Of a stretch of 64,000 bases of DNA, positions 1 to 10,400 are shown piece by piece. Origin of the DNA: Phallusia mammillata. Lineage: Eukaryota; Chordata; Ascidiacea; Phlebobranchia; Ascidiidae. Within the stretch, counting starts at the first letter, position 1; the number at the start of each line of letters is the position of its first letter. The notes beneath the pieces were generated by a model that did no database searches, had not been told where the DNA came from, and worked only from the letters and a program-made list of their open reading frames with translations. The stretch covers positions 1,331 to 65,330 of the forward strand of contig QLIY01000094.1 in NCBI GenBank assembly GCA_003260075.1. Direction: 5' to 3'. The translations under genes and the position numbers were made by a program.

Positions 1-301
1 TTTTTCGAAAATCGGGTCAAAATTTCGGGTTTTCGATTCCGGTTTAAACCGGTTTGGGGGTTCGGTAGGAGGCTAAAACCGGCTAGAACCAGTTTGAAAC
101 TGGAATATTCCGGCGAAAACCCACCCAAAACCGGATTTTTCTTCGATTTTTTCACCCCCAAAAATCGAAAAAACGGAAAGGCCACAGCCTTAGCGTTTTT
201 TCAAAAATCGGGTCAAAATTTTCGATTTTCAAATCCGGTTTAAACCGGTTTGGAGGTTCGGTAGGAGGCAGAAACCGGTTTAAACCAGTTTGAATGTCCG
301 A
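1..301. repeat. Low-complexity CCGGTTTAAACCGG-rich repeat, truncated by window start
   Basis: Two roughly 180-base sub-blocks repeat the same order of motifs: a 'tttttcgaaaatcgggtc' type start, then 'ccggtttaaaccggtttgg' and 'ttcggtaggagg'. The word CCGGTTTAAACCGG is self-complementary. It resembles the degenerate motif blocks inside several transposons further on (for example 57.9-58.45 kb), so it is probably the inner part of a non-autonomous element whose left end lies outside the window. No coding potential seen. Confidence 0.5.
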
Positions 302-373
302 AAGTCAAGTTGTTAATTTTTGAAACGCAGGATGGCTGGGAGCCTTTTCTACAGATGTTCCAAAACATAGACT
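302..373 (+). pseudogene. Relic of last exon of a sulfotransferase-like paralogue
   Basis: Read from 302, the frame gives VKLLIFETQDGWEPFLQMF and soon stops. This lines up with the start of exon 4 of the four downstream copies, where the intact gene reads KLLIFKMQDGWEPLCKFL. Only about 20 codons survive. There is no recognisable PHKN segment or membrane tail after it, and no other exons are visible upstream because the window begins there. I read it as a dead fifth family member, or the stump left by a rearrangement. Confidence 0.6.
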
Positions 374-1317
374 AATTCCCGTTTTCTTTAAAATGTGGCC
401 ACGTTTTGAACTGCAAGCTGTATGTTTTGTCAACAGCGCTGTCAGGATGTCCTGTTCTTTTGCACACGACTCGATTTTCTCGGAATGTGACAAAAACGTT
501 TAAGCTTACCGTTGTTAAACAACCTAGATATATGCAATTTACAGATGGACGATTGATGTATATTTTCATGTAACTCTCTCAACGTCATTTATTCTCTTTC
601 TAAAATGTTAAAAAGGGACCTACGACACAAGTCAGGGGGAAGCATGAACGTCTCGCCTTAGCTGCGAGGGGGCAGATGAAACTGAAACCTGATGTTAAGC
701 CTTATGTTGAAGCCCCGTGTTCGTAAAATTTATAATGCGTTGTTAAATTTGGGATTGTTGTCATAATATGTGTGTAATCGGATTGTCTGTCATTTTTGCC
801 CTGTGTGTTATATCGTATCTTATTTATTAAAATTAAATGGTGGTGTGTAAAAGGTTGTATGCATTTAAAGGAATTGCCTGAAAGACTTAATATTTGTTAA
901 TATGAAATTGCATTTTAATTTGTGACGCTAGTTAAGACAGATATTGTAGTATTAATCAGCTAAAAAACGTATGTGGTTTGTATCTATAATCAAGAAGCTG
1001 CAGAAGGTAAATTACCTTAAAGTTAAATCCGTGTAATTTATGGGCAAACCATGTTCAGACGTTTTATCAAACTACCTGTTTCAACTACAAAAACCGTAAA
1101 GTAAAAGAAGCGTCGGTTATGCAGACTGCCGAGCCTGGTGTCAGTTTTCAACAAGGCTTGTATTGTTGTAGTTGCGGAAGGAAAAAGTTTTTCAGCCGTA
1201 ATCGAAGCAAAAAAATAAGTTTCTTCATATTGCAGATTTAAAGCATAAACACAAACAAAACAGGGTTTTATAAAACTTGCATCATTGATTAAAAAAAAAT
1301 TGTCAAAAGGTTCAAAA
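374..1317. other. Intergenic region upstream of the first sulfotransferase-like copy
   Basis: AT-rich, with no convincing ORF, RNA gene or complete transposon. It should contain the promoter of the gene starting at 1318 if that copy is transcribed, but I see no clear TATA box or motif shared with the other copies. Confidence 0.4.
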
Positions 1318-1628
1318 ATGAAGGTAATTGTAGCGGGATTTAGCAAAACTGGAACAAAAACAATGCAAGTTGCTTTAGCATCGCTTGGTTATCCGATGTA
1401 CAACTTTCTTGAGCATTTCTGGTATCACCATAAGGATTGGGAAGAAATCTTGGTAAGAGGTGGGAGTATTGGAACTTTTCGAAGAATGTACAAAGACGTT
1501 TACGCGGTGGGCGATATTCCTGCATTTGCATTTTGGGAGGAAATTCACGAAGCTTTTCCGGATTCAAAGGTGACTTAGTTCGTGCTATAACACGGTCTAC
1601 TAGCGTACATTGTATGCAAGTGCTTTGA

Positions 1629-1904
1629 TACTTTTATATTAATTCCTGCACCACGAATTATTATATAAGTACTAGAAAAATAAGTGCTTTGTATACAAAA
1701 TTTTGTGATACTTTTATAGAAAACTGTTTCGTTTCATGACAATTTTGTGCCTTAATATAAGGGGGGGGGGGGTACTTTTATATTAATTCCTGCACCACGA
1801 ATTATTACATAAGTAATAGAAAAATAAGTGCTTTGTATACAAAATTTTGTGATACTCTTATAGAAAACTGTTTCGTTTCATGACAATTTTGTGCCTTAAT
1901 ATAA
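1629..1904. repeat. Haplotype duplication joined by G12 (assembly artefact)
   Basis: Bases 1629-1760 and 1773-1904 are 132 bases each and differ at only about three positions. Between them sits a run of exactly 12 G. It lies in intron 1 of the copy-1 sulfotransferase-like gene. Equal arm length, SNP-level divergence and the pure G linker point to two alleles joined in assembly. Confidence 0.8.
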
Positions 1905-2071
1905 GCACTTTCTATCATGACTTGAAACTTTTCTTCAGATTATTCTTTCTTATAACTCGAGATGAGAATTCGTGGTACAGGAGTGTTCTTCAGCAATTCG
2001 AAGAGTACAACGAGTGGAACATGTTCAAACTTTCGAGAAATTTTACCCCAACTGGCAGGAAATTCACGACA

Positions 2072-2163
2072 CACTTTGTTAAATGATGTGAGTCGCAATT
2101 GGTGTAGTTTGTTAAACCACTTTGTTAAATGCTGTGAGTCGAAGTTGGTGTAATTTGTTAAAC
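2072..2163 (+). repeat. 46-bp tandem duplication spanning exon-2 end and 5' splice site
   Basis: Units 2072-2117 and 2118-2163 begin CACTTTGTTAAATG and run through the GTGAGTCG splice donor into the intron. The first unit reads AAATGAT|GTGAGT, giving an in-frame TGA. The second reads AAATGCT|GTGAGT, the form expected from paralogues. There is no G run here, so this duplication may be real. Confidence 0.75.
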
Positions 2164-3028
2164 AACTGCCGGACTAGAAAGGAAATAAATCTGAAAAATC
2201 GGTTGGAGACATGACTTTACGATAACTTTTTGGTCACATATTCCCAATAGTTTCTTTTATTTTCCGGTCATATTATATCAATAGTAGTCATTAAACTGTC
2301 GTACAAAGTTGGTACCAAACCATAAATTTTAATACAGTAGTAGCCAATCATTTCAATCATTGAAAAACGATCGAAGTAAGCCTGATTCGTTGGCTACAAA
2401 CTGTTTACTTTTAAAGTTACAAACGTTTTAGATTTTGAAGTTAAAAGGGTAAACGAATGTTTTGAAACAGTGACTGCTTGCTTTGGAATTATCATCCCTT
2501 CGGCTTGGCGTACCGTAACAGTGAACGAGACCTTGGCAAAAAAGAATTTCAGGCAACACAATTTCTATGTAACCCAGGTTTGTCATTTACAGAACTTACT
2601 TAATATTTTTTTCTTGTTAAATCATAAAGATTAGCATCTGTAAAATACTGACAAAAACAAAATTTAAAAAATGCTTGTTCGGAAATTTATAACTGTATTC
2701 TCTTGCCTTTTGCACAGAATCGGAGTATTAAGTAAGTTATATACTTATGGTGCACGATATAATCTTAAATCTGTTTTTCTTACAGAAAGCACCAAAACAC
2801 AAATTGCTGATTTTTAAACTGCAAGACGGTTGGAAGCCTCTCTGTGAATTTCTAGGAGTAGAAGTTCCCAACGTTAAGTTTCCTCACAAAAACGTCGGGG
2901 GTTCGGCTATTAAAGAAGCAGCAGAGGATAACCCTGTGATGAAGAAAATGATTAAAGAAATGAAAATACTTGTATCTTTCGTGGCGATAATTTTTGCTGG
3001 CCTTCTGGCTTATGGCTTTGCACAATAA

Positions 3029-3859
3029 ACTTTGATTGTGTTATTGTATGATACAACACAAAAACAAAGTAGAAGTGGGTAATGCTATTAAACTGTGTTG
3101 CGAACCAAGCTGCTAATTTCGTAAAATAAACATTGAAGACATTGTCGTGTTGGTTGATGTACAGAAGTACAGTAGCTACAACAATTCGAAACAATCAAAA
3201 ATGAGAATAAAGAAAAAAAGTAGAGATTGAATGAACACGCTATATTGTTTAAGAAAAAATAAATTAATAAAAAATATTACAAAACGCGATACGAACAAGT
3301 CATGGTATGAGAAGAGTTTTATCAGCTCATCAGGTGCATGTCGAAAAAAAGCTTCAATTAAGTTAATTGTTCCTCGGTCAAGATAGTAACATACTGCGGT
3401 AGTACCTATCAGAGTTGTAATCCAGGCCAGGCATTTGGGGCTTGGGCCCCTTCAAAAAACGGCATTTTTGGAGGCCTGACTTCCCAAAACGCCTTGTTAA
3501 AAACCAATTGTCTATTGTGTTTGTTGTCTTGGTCTTTCTTGAGGCTTCAATGTATAGGCCTGTCAATCAAACTTCCGGGCCCAAACGGGCTTCCTAAAAA
3601 CGATTCGGGTTCGTGCCGGATTTCCGGCTTAAAATTTCGGGATCGGGCTCCACATAGTATTACTGCGGTAGGTATATTGCATTTTATCGCATTGTATTTG
3701 GAATAGTATACTTCAAGTTGGTTTCTGGGTCCAGATTGTTTTTTACAATAAATACAAACCCTATGTTCTATGAAACTCCACCAGAAGGGCAAAATTTAGA
3801 TTTTCATATATTTGCTGTCATTCACGTTACAAAATAAATTGTCGTAAACATTGGTCATT
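3029..3859. other. Intergenic, between convergent copies 1 and 2
   Basis: The first 200 bases are probable 3' flank of copy 1. Around 3410-3655 there is a fragment of a GGCCCGAA/CGGGCTTG-rich element with a degenerate CAGAGTTG start at about 3411, related to the complete element at 14803-15449. No gene is visible. Confidence 0.4.
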
Positions 3860-4375
3860 TTATTGTGTAAGATTGTATGCCAAAACACAAGCAATGAAAA
3901 TCACTGCAAAAGATACACACACAAAAAGCATTTTCATTTCCTGAATAATCTTTTGAATTACTTGGTTCTCTGCTGCTTCTTTAATGGCCGATCCCCGAAC
4001 ATTCTTATGAGGAAAGGGAGTATTAGGAACATCCACCCCCAGAAATTTACAGAGAGGTTCCCAGCCATCTTGCATTTTAAAAATCAACAACTTGTCTTTA
4101 GGTGCTTTCTGCCGAAAAAAAGTTTCATCTAAGATATGCACCGTTCCAACAATGCTGCACAAAGTCATCGAAAATCTACAACTTCATTACTATATAATTC
4201 GGTGAAATTGTGAAACCTGGGGCATTTAATTCGTCGCATAAAAAAAGTTCAGTTTCTATGACTATGTATTCGGTCAAAAGTTTTAGTCAAGTTACACTTG
4301 AGTGCATAAATTGCCGTCGACCAGTCAATTTAACAACTTTATCTTAGGTATTGAGGTTTGTTGAGGAGCTTAAAG

Positions 4376-4823
4376 CAGTGGTTTCCAACGTTTTTTTTTT
4401 GACGCGATCCAAATACTTCCCAAGGTTTCTCGCGACCCGTGAACATGCATTCTTACTATTTTGATTGTATTTTTGTCAATAAATGAGGAAATCTTTTTGA
4501 AAATTACTGCACTAGCTTGGATAATCAAAAAATCAAACAAATGTTATTTGTTTTTTCGACTAAACATTTCCATCAGCCCGATGTTTACGGCTGGTTCAAA
4601 GCATTATTAACCAGACAACGGTCAACAGTCACAAACAGAATTTAACATTATAACGCCAAGTTGACATGAATTTAATATTGGGTAATAATTACAAGAAAAA
4701 TTTAGGCATTTACAAATAAAAAAATAACGCTACGAAACGAAATCAAAAGATAGATGCTTTTATATTGTCACAAAAACGTCGACCCAACTTTATGGGGCGC
4801 GGCCTATTGGTTGGGAAACACTG
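4376..4823. mobile_element. hAT-type MITE inside intron 3 of copy 2
   Basis: It starts CAGTGGTTTCCAACG and ends with the near-complement GTTGGGAAACACTG. Flanks GCTTAAAG and GAGTAAAG agree at 6 of 8 positions, as expected for an aged 8-bp target duplication. There is no transposase ORF. Confidence 0.65.
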
Positions 4824-5344
4824 GAGTAAAGCATACCAAAAACAACATCAATCGAATGACACCGTTAACTGAGTAAACAACAAACCTGGGAAACATAAAA
4901 GTTGTGTTGTCTGAAGCCTTTTTTGGAAAGAGTTTCACTGAAGGTAGTGTGTTGCCAAGTCGGGGGAGTAATATTGCTGTAGCACTATCTTGACAAATCC
5001 TCATATTTTCTACAATATAATTTATTTCTACTTTGTCTCCGTTGCACATTAGTGTTCCTCATTAAAATTAAAATTTCTTGGATAGGTCTAAGGAATATTC
5101 AGTTCTGTGACTCGCGTTTACTGAGCATAGCTAGTTAGCATTTTTGTACGGACTTCGTCAAATATATTGCTGGAAAGTTAGCCTTGTCTTACAGCATTTA
5201 ATAAAGTGTTTCATGAATTTCCTTCCAGTTGGGGTGAAGATGCGAGCAAATCTAAACATATTCCATTCGTTCAACTCTTCGACTTGGCAGAGAAGGCTCC
5301 GGTACCACGAATCTTCATCTCGAATGAGAAGGATAATCTAAAGA

Positions 5345-5680
5345 AACAAGCTGTAGCAGACAGTAACGCTCCCCTACAACAAAAACTTTTCCCGCCGTTG
5401 CAACTATTGCATCATACATACATTGTTAGGACACAACTGGTAACCTTGTATATGTCCCACTTTAACGGTTTCCTTTGTTCCTACACGTGCAGTCCAGTTA
5501 GTGTTACAGTGGTATCTGAGTTAGTTGTAAGCATATTAAGTTGTGTTATGGTGCATACTTTTATGTGCTGCAAGTAAGATTGTTTAGACTGTTTTGTAGT
5601 GATGACGTTCTTTATTCTATTTGGTTTAGGTGGTCGTCGTTAGTTCTACAAAAAATCGTTTTAAATCACTCTTCATTTCA
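5345..5680. mobile_element. Old fragment of the 56.7-kb MITE family, in copy-2 intron 1
   Basis: The segment with CAGTAACGCTCCCCTA, TTCCCGCCGTTG, a 'ctacacgtgcag' block and 'cgttttaaatcactc' follows, in the same order, the interior of the element at 56710-57608, which has the nested insertion that this copy lacks. Terminal repeats and target duplication are not recognisable here, so this copy is older or truncated. Confidence 0.55.
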
Positions 5681-5722
5681 GTAAAATGCATGTGAAGGGG
5701 GGGGGGGTAAAATGCATGTGAA
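5681..5722. repeat. Short duplication joined by G11 (assembly artefact)
   Basis: The word TAAAATGCATGTGAA occurs directly before and directly after a run of 11 G at 5697-5707, with the continuing sequence only on the right. Confidence 0.65.
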
Positions 5723-6850
5723 ACTGGCCGCTCTTATTCTGCCAGTCAAGAGACTGAAAGGTAGAATTAGCACCTATGCTTGGCATCTACACAAGCAATT
5801 CACAATTTCAAACTTTTAGGAAACAACGTTTTAACATACAATTATATTTTTGATCATGATTGCTCAGGCAGTTGTAAGTGCATATTGTAGTAGGCTCTTT
5901 GCACTAAGTGATACTGCATAAGATTCAAAATTCTTCATAGCATTGAACATATTTGTGTGCTACCTACCTTTGCATCAGGATAAGCTTCGTGAATTTGTTC
6001 CCAAAAAGCAAAAGCCGGTACATCAGCAACCGCATCGACATCTTTGTACATTCTTTTAAACATTTCAATACTCCCACCTCTTACTAAGATTTCGTTCCAC
6101 TCGTCATAGTGATACCAGAAATGCTCAAGAAAATCGTACACCTTATAACCGAGTTCAGTTAAGGCTGCGGTCATCGACTTGGTACCAGTTTTGAAAAATC
6201 CGGCTACAATTACCTTCATTCTAATAAAGTTATCGTTTGTATTCACCAATTTTTTTTACTACAACTGGTTGAACAGCAGAAAAGGTTAAGTGACAGTTAA
6301 AGGTTTGTGTGTGGACATTAACCTCTTTCGGCCTACTTTAACATGGAAACGGTGTTTGCTTATACACATGTTTAGACATGCTACGTAGGTCGATTGAGGG
6401 TTCGAAATTAAACGAAGCAACATAAGAAACACGGTAAAACATGTTTTTGGTACTGTATCTTCTGTTTGATTAGTGATCAGTAATGCTTGTCTCTATAATG
6501 GGCTCCGCAAAATCGCAAGAGTGTAGGCTATAAGCATTATTCTAAGAACTGACCATTGTTTGTGACAAAAAATTAAGGCTCCAACACTAGGGCAAAATCT
6601 ACAATCGCGTACATTAGGTTAAAATGCATGTACCATAATAAATAGTCGTAAACTTAAACCACTGCTGGAGCTAAAAACGCAGTTATGAAGGACAGTGCCG
6701 GATCAAGGGTCTGCTGACCTGTAGGCACATTATCAGTGTTGCCAAATCATTGTCACAAAGAAAAGTGGCCTGGATTTTCGACTGGCCTGTAGGCACGTGC
6801 CTACTTTGCCTAATGGTTAATCCAGCACTGATAAAGGATATGCTTTAAAC

Positions 6851-7076
6851 CAGCGGTCGGCAACCGCCGCGGCGGTCCATGACCCGGTTTCGGTCCGCGG
6901 GGAGTTCGTTGCCGGTCTGTATAATTTTTCAGGTGAAATGCTATAAAACATTTTGCCTATGTATCCCGGGGATAATAAACTAATTTAAGCGTTTTTATTT
7001 CTAAATAGAAGACCGGTCCGCGATAAATTTCACTTTCAAAGATGGTCCACAGTGCAAAAACGGTTGCCGACCCCTG
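6851..7076. mobile_element. hAT-type MITE, 226 bp
   Basis: Terminal inverted repeats are CAGCGGTCGGCAACCG at the left and CGGTTGCCGACCCCTG at the right. Flanks CTTTAAAC and TTTTAAAC form an 8-bp target duplication with one mismatch. The interior has GGTCCATGACCCGGTTTCGG-type sequence and no ORF. It lies between copies 2 and 3 of the sulfotransferase-like family. Confidence 0.8.
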
Positions 7077-7298
7077 TTTTAAACCAATAGTGTTGCACAA
7101 AGTAGTATTAAAACTGCAACTTAAAACATTTAGATTACCAACAGCGAATTAGGAGGAGTTGGTTATATTGTATTCGGTGTCATAATATAAGACAATTTAT
7201 TTGTGATTATTTAACTCCGTATTGCGATGTGGTAAAAGCGATCATGGGAAGTGATATTTGTCGGAAAATAAGAACTGTGGTCCAACACATGATAGATA

Positions 7299-7308
7299 GG
7301 GGGGGGGG
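7299..7308. other. G10 run without an obvious flanking duplication
   Basis: Same length and purity as the artefact runs elsewhere, but I could not find matching sequence on both sides. It lies about 170 bases upstream of the start of the intact sulfotransferase-like gene, in its likely promoter, so some promoter sequence may be missing or rearranged. Confidence 0.5.
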
Positions 7309-7474
7309 TAAGCGGTTTTCAAAGTCATGTTGGTAAACGAGGTACTGATGAAAACGCTTACTCGGAAAAATGTTTCAAACACTTTTTTGTATAGTAACAT
7401 TAAGAGTGGTGATTTATTCGCTCACTTTTTGCACACATATAAATCGGGTTAAGTTTTAGGAAATCCAAGAAAAA

Positions 7475-10400
7475 ATGAAGGTGATTGTTGCCGGATATAG
7501 CAAAACCGGGACCAAATCGATGAACTCCGCTTTAAACACACTTGGTTTCGGAGTTTTTGACTTTCTTGAACATTTCTGGTATCATTATGATGAATGGAAT
7601 GAAATTTTGGTGAGGGGTGGAAGTGTTGAAACGTTTCGGAAGATGTACAAAGATGTTGACGCTGTAGTTGATCTTCCTGCTTTTGCTTTTTGGGAACAAA
7701 TTCACGAAGCATTTCCGGATTCAAAGGTTAGATACCTGTGGGGTGATTTTGCTATAAGTGAACAGCTTCAAACAAATTGTAAATACGGCTTAATAGTTTA
7801 AAATTACAAAGTGCTTAAGACCACTTCTCAGTGATGAGCAACAGTGTTGGGTATTGAGTCTTGGTTGTTAAAGTCTCAAGTGGAAGTTAGTAAAAATCTT
7901 GTTAGTTCTACAAATGTGTTACCAATTAAGTTACATTCATTCTCACTTATAGCCAGGGTTGCCATACCTTCCTTATTTCTAAGATTTGTCCTTGTTTTTA
8001 AGGGCAATGTCTTAAAAAAATGTATTGTCTTTATTTCTAAGAAATGTCCTTCTTTTTGACTTACGTCCTTATTTTGTCTTATTTTCAACAATTACAAATC
8101 CAATCCCTGCCACAAGCAACCTAGACCTGAGCAGTCGTGAGATGCACAAAGTATTTTCTACAAACAAGGAGTTGTTAGAACAGATTGTTTCTGGCAAAAA
8201 ATATGGCATGTGATATGGCATGGCTCGTTTAAACGCGAAAAATTATTTAAAAACGTTTATTTCGTTTCGAATGGAAACTTATTTTTTCCGTTGTCCTTAT
8301 TTTCGACTCCGTGTCGATGGCAACCCTGCTTATAGCAAATACTCAAATCAAACTCATGAGCTCAACAATGAGAAAAAATAGGCATTTAAAGATTCACAAA
8401 TAACTTCGACTTGGTGAAGCTCATTTTAAGATACTACCATAAAATCTGCATTGCAATCCCACACATATAAGCTTATTTAAAACAAATTATAAACTCAGTA
8501 CTTAGTAATTACAAGACGAAACCAATTACTATTAAATTGTTTTAAGTCGGGTCTCGGCAAACGTCACTCAAGTCTGGCATCTGTACGTATGGAGCCCTAA
8601 TCTAATCAAGTTAGGTATAACACAAAACCTGACGACTGCAAATCCTTAATTCAGTAGTTCTCAAACTGTGCGTCGCGACGCCCTGGTGCGTCGTTTCAAT
8701 TTTCCAAGGGCGTCGCAGAATAGTTCCGTTTCGTGGCTTTTTGTTGTTGTATCAATAAACACAACTTTAAAAATAAGTTTCCTCATTAACTTTTATTTGC
8801 TGGTGCGTCGCAAGTCCAGAAAACCTTTCCAGAGGCGTCGCAACAAAAAAAGTTTGAGAACCACTGCCTTAATTTAAAACTAAAAAGGGTGTAAAATCAA
8901 TCAAAGCAAAGCAGTTGTACCTGATAATGAGAATAGAATCTGGAAGGGATTTTTGCCAAAAATATTGCGTTTTAGTAAATAATTTAGTACGATTCTATTT
9001 CTCGTTGCAAATTCAACATTTTTTGTTTTAGATTATTCTTCTCACACGAGATGAGGATTCGTGGTACAGAAGTGTTCTCTGTCAAGTCGAAGAGATAAAC
9101 GAATGGAACATGTTTAGATTCTCTCAAATAATCACCCCAACTGGCAGGAAATTTATGGCGCATTTTATCAAATCTTGTAAGTGACAGTCAGGGTTGCCAT
9201 CGACATGGACCCCAAAATAAAGAGAAAAAAAAGAAAAAAAGAAAAAAAAGAATTTTTATACCAAAGAAAACAAACGTTTTCAAAGAAATATTTGCATTTA
9301 TACGAGCCATGCCATATCACATGTCATATTTCTTGTCGGACACAGTCTGTTCAAGCAACTCCTTGTTCGTAGAAAATACCTTGTGCATCACACGACAGTT
9401 TAGGTCTAGATCTAGATTTACTTTTTTTTAAGACATAGCCCTTCAAAATAAGAACAAATGTTAGAAATAAGGACGGTATGGCAACCCTGGTGACAGTACT
9501 GACCTATGCACAAAACAGTAAAGTTTATCTCGCCCACTGATTCTTAAACTTTTTCCTTATGTTTTTGAAAACCGTCCCTTTGTTAAAACATCGAGGGTTT
9601 GCGGTCCTTGTGCATTTCCTTGTGCAAGCCTGAGTGTGCATTTTAATAAAACGAAAATTGATTTGCAGAATTCTTGCTGATTACGCAAAATTACGTATAA
9701 CCATGATTCAAAGACAGTTTATGACAGGGGTGGGCAAACTACGGCCCGCGGGCCGCATGCGGCCCGGCAAAGGAGTTCATGCGGCCCGCCAAATGTTAGT
9801 AAATTTTATAGAGGAAGTTTCCCAGCAACGCTGAATAGTATTACAAGCACATGCGTAGAGTTTTTAAAAAATAATAAAAAATACCGAGGGTGCGACTTGC
9901 CGATACCTATACCATGTGCAGTATCTGTACCCGTACCAGCATACTTAGGAACTAAACATAGATACTTTTTATGTGCCTTTGCCTGTTGTTTCTGCCACGT
10001 TATTATGCTAATCGTCACTTGACACAATTTTTCGTTCGATAAAAGTAAAAGCAATTTACTTTTTCAAACACAGCCCACTTTGCACTGTTGACGCCAAAAC
10101 TGTATTTGCATCAAGTTTAGGTCGTTGCAGTACTTTGCGAACTGTTAAAAAACGGCTTCAGAATCGTTAACGGCCGTGACGTAACTAAAACTATTTTGAT
10201 TTTTAAACTGCTAAAAACAGATTTCGCGAGACAGGAAAAAAGATTACCAGCTTAGTAACTATATGCGTCAGGCTTTTTATCCGCTTATTGTGTGCAAACA
10301 ATGCGAAAAAACAGGCACCGCAATCGTCACAATACAGATTATGACGTCATAAACAGTTAGCTTCGTTTAGCTAAACTTGTGCACCAAGTTAAATGGTATA

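Larger units (their letters stand above)
1318..3028 (+). pseudogene. Sulfotransfer_4-like P-loop protein, copy 1, frame-broken
   Basis: Four exons match the intact copy at 7475: 1318-1569, 1939-2087, 2471-2577 and 2786-3028. Exon 1 encodes a nucleotide-binding-type start, MKVIVAGFSKTGTKTM, like the PAPS-binding loop of sulfotransferases. Exon 4 carries LQDGWKPLCEFLGVEVP, PHKN and a hydrophobic C-terminal segment of about 20 residues. Exon 2 is 149 nt against 145 in the intact copy: four extra bases just after the acceptor shift the frame, and an in-frame TGA lies at 2084-2086. Joining the exons therefore gives an early stop. A second, intact-looking version of the exon-2 end with its own 5' splice site lies at 2118-2163. 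Exons 1, 3 and 4 are otherwise clean, so the lesions are recent or allelic. The family assignment is from motifs; the substrate is unknown. Confidence 0.65.
3860..6219 (-). pseudogene. Sulfotransfer_4-like P-loop protein, copy 2, exon 3 damaged
   Basis: This copy is inverted relative to the other three. Exons on the minus strand are 6219-5968, 5337-5193, about 4984-4886 and 4108-3860. Exon 1 (84 codons) has the P-loop start MKVIVAGFFKTGTKSM. Exon 2 encodes IILLIRDEDSWYRSLL and is intact. Exon 4 has KMQDGWEPLCKFLGVDVP, PHKN and a hydrophobic tail. Exon 3 is the problem: the conserved block CYSNITPP...ETLSKKGFRQHNFYVSQ is present, but its only nearby acceptor (gatag|TGC) leaves 99 nt where 107 are expected, and longer versions meet an in-frame TAG. 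The joined frame is broken unless an unusual splice is used. Intron 3 holds a transposon (4376-4823) and intron 1 an older element fragment. A distant functional splice form cannot be excluded. Confidence 0.55.

Noticed and set aside
1038-1346. Minus-strand 102-codon frame overlapping the start of copy 1
   Set aside because: It covers the promoter and first codons of copy 1 on the wrong strand and matches no family.
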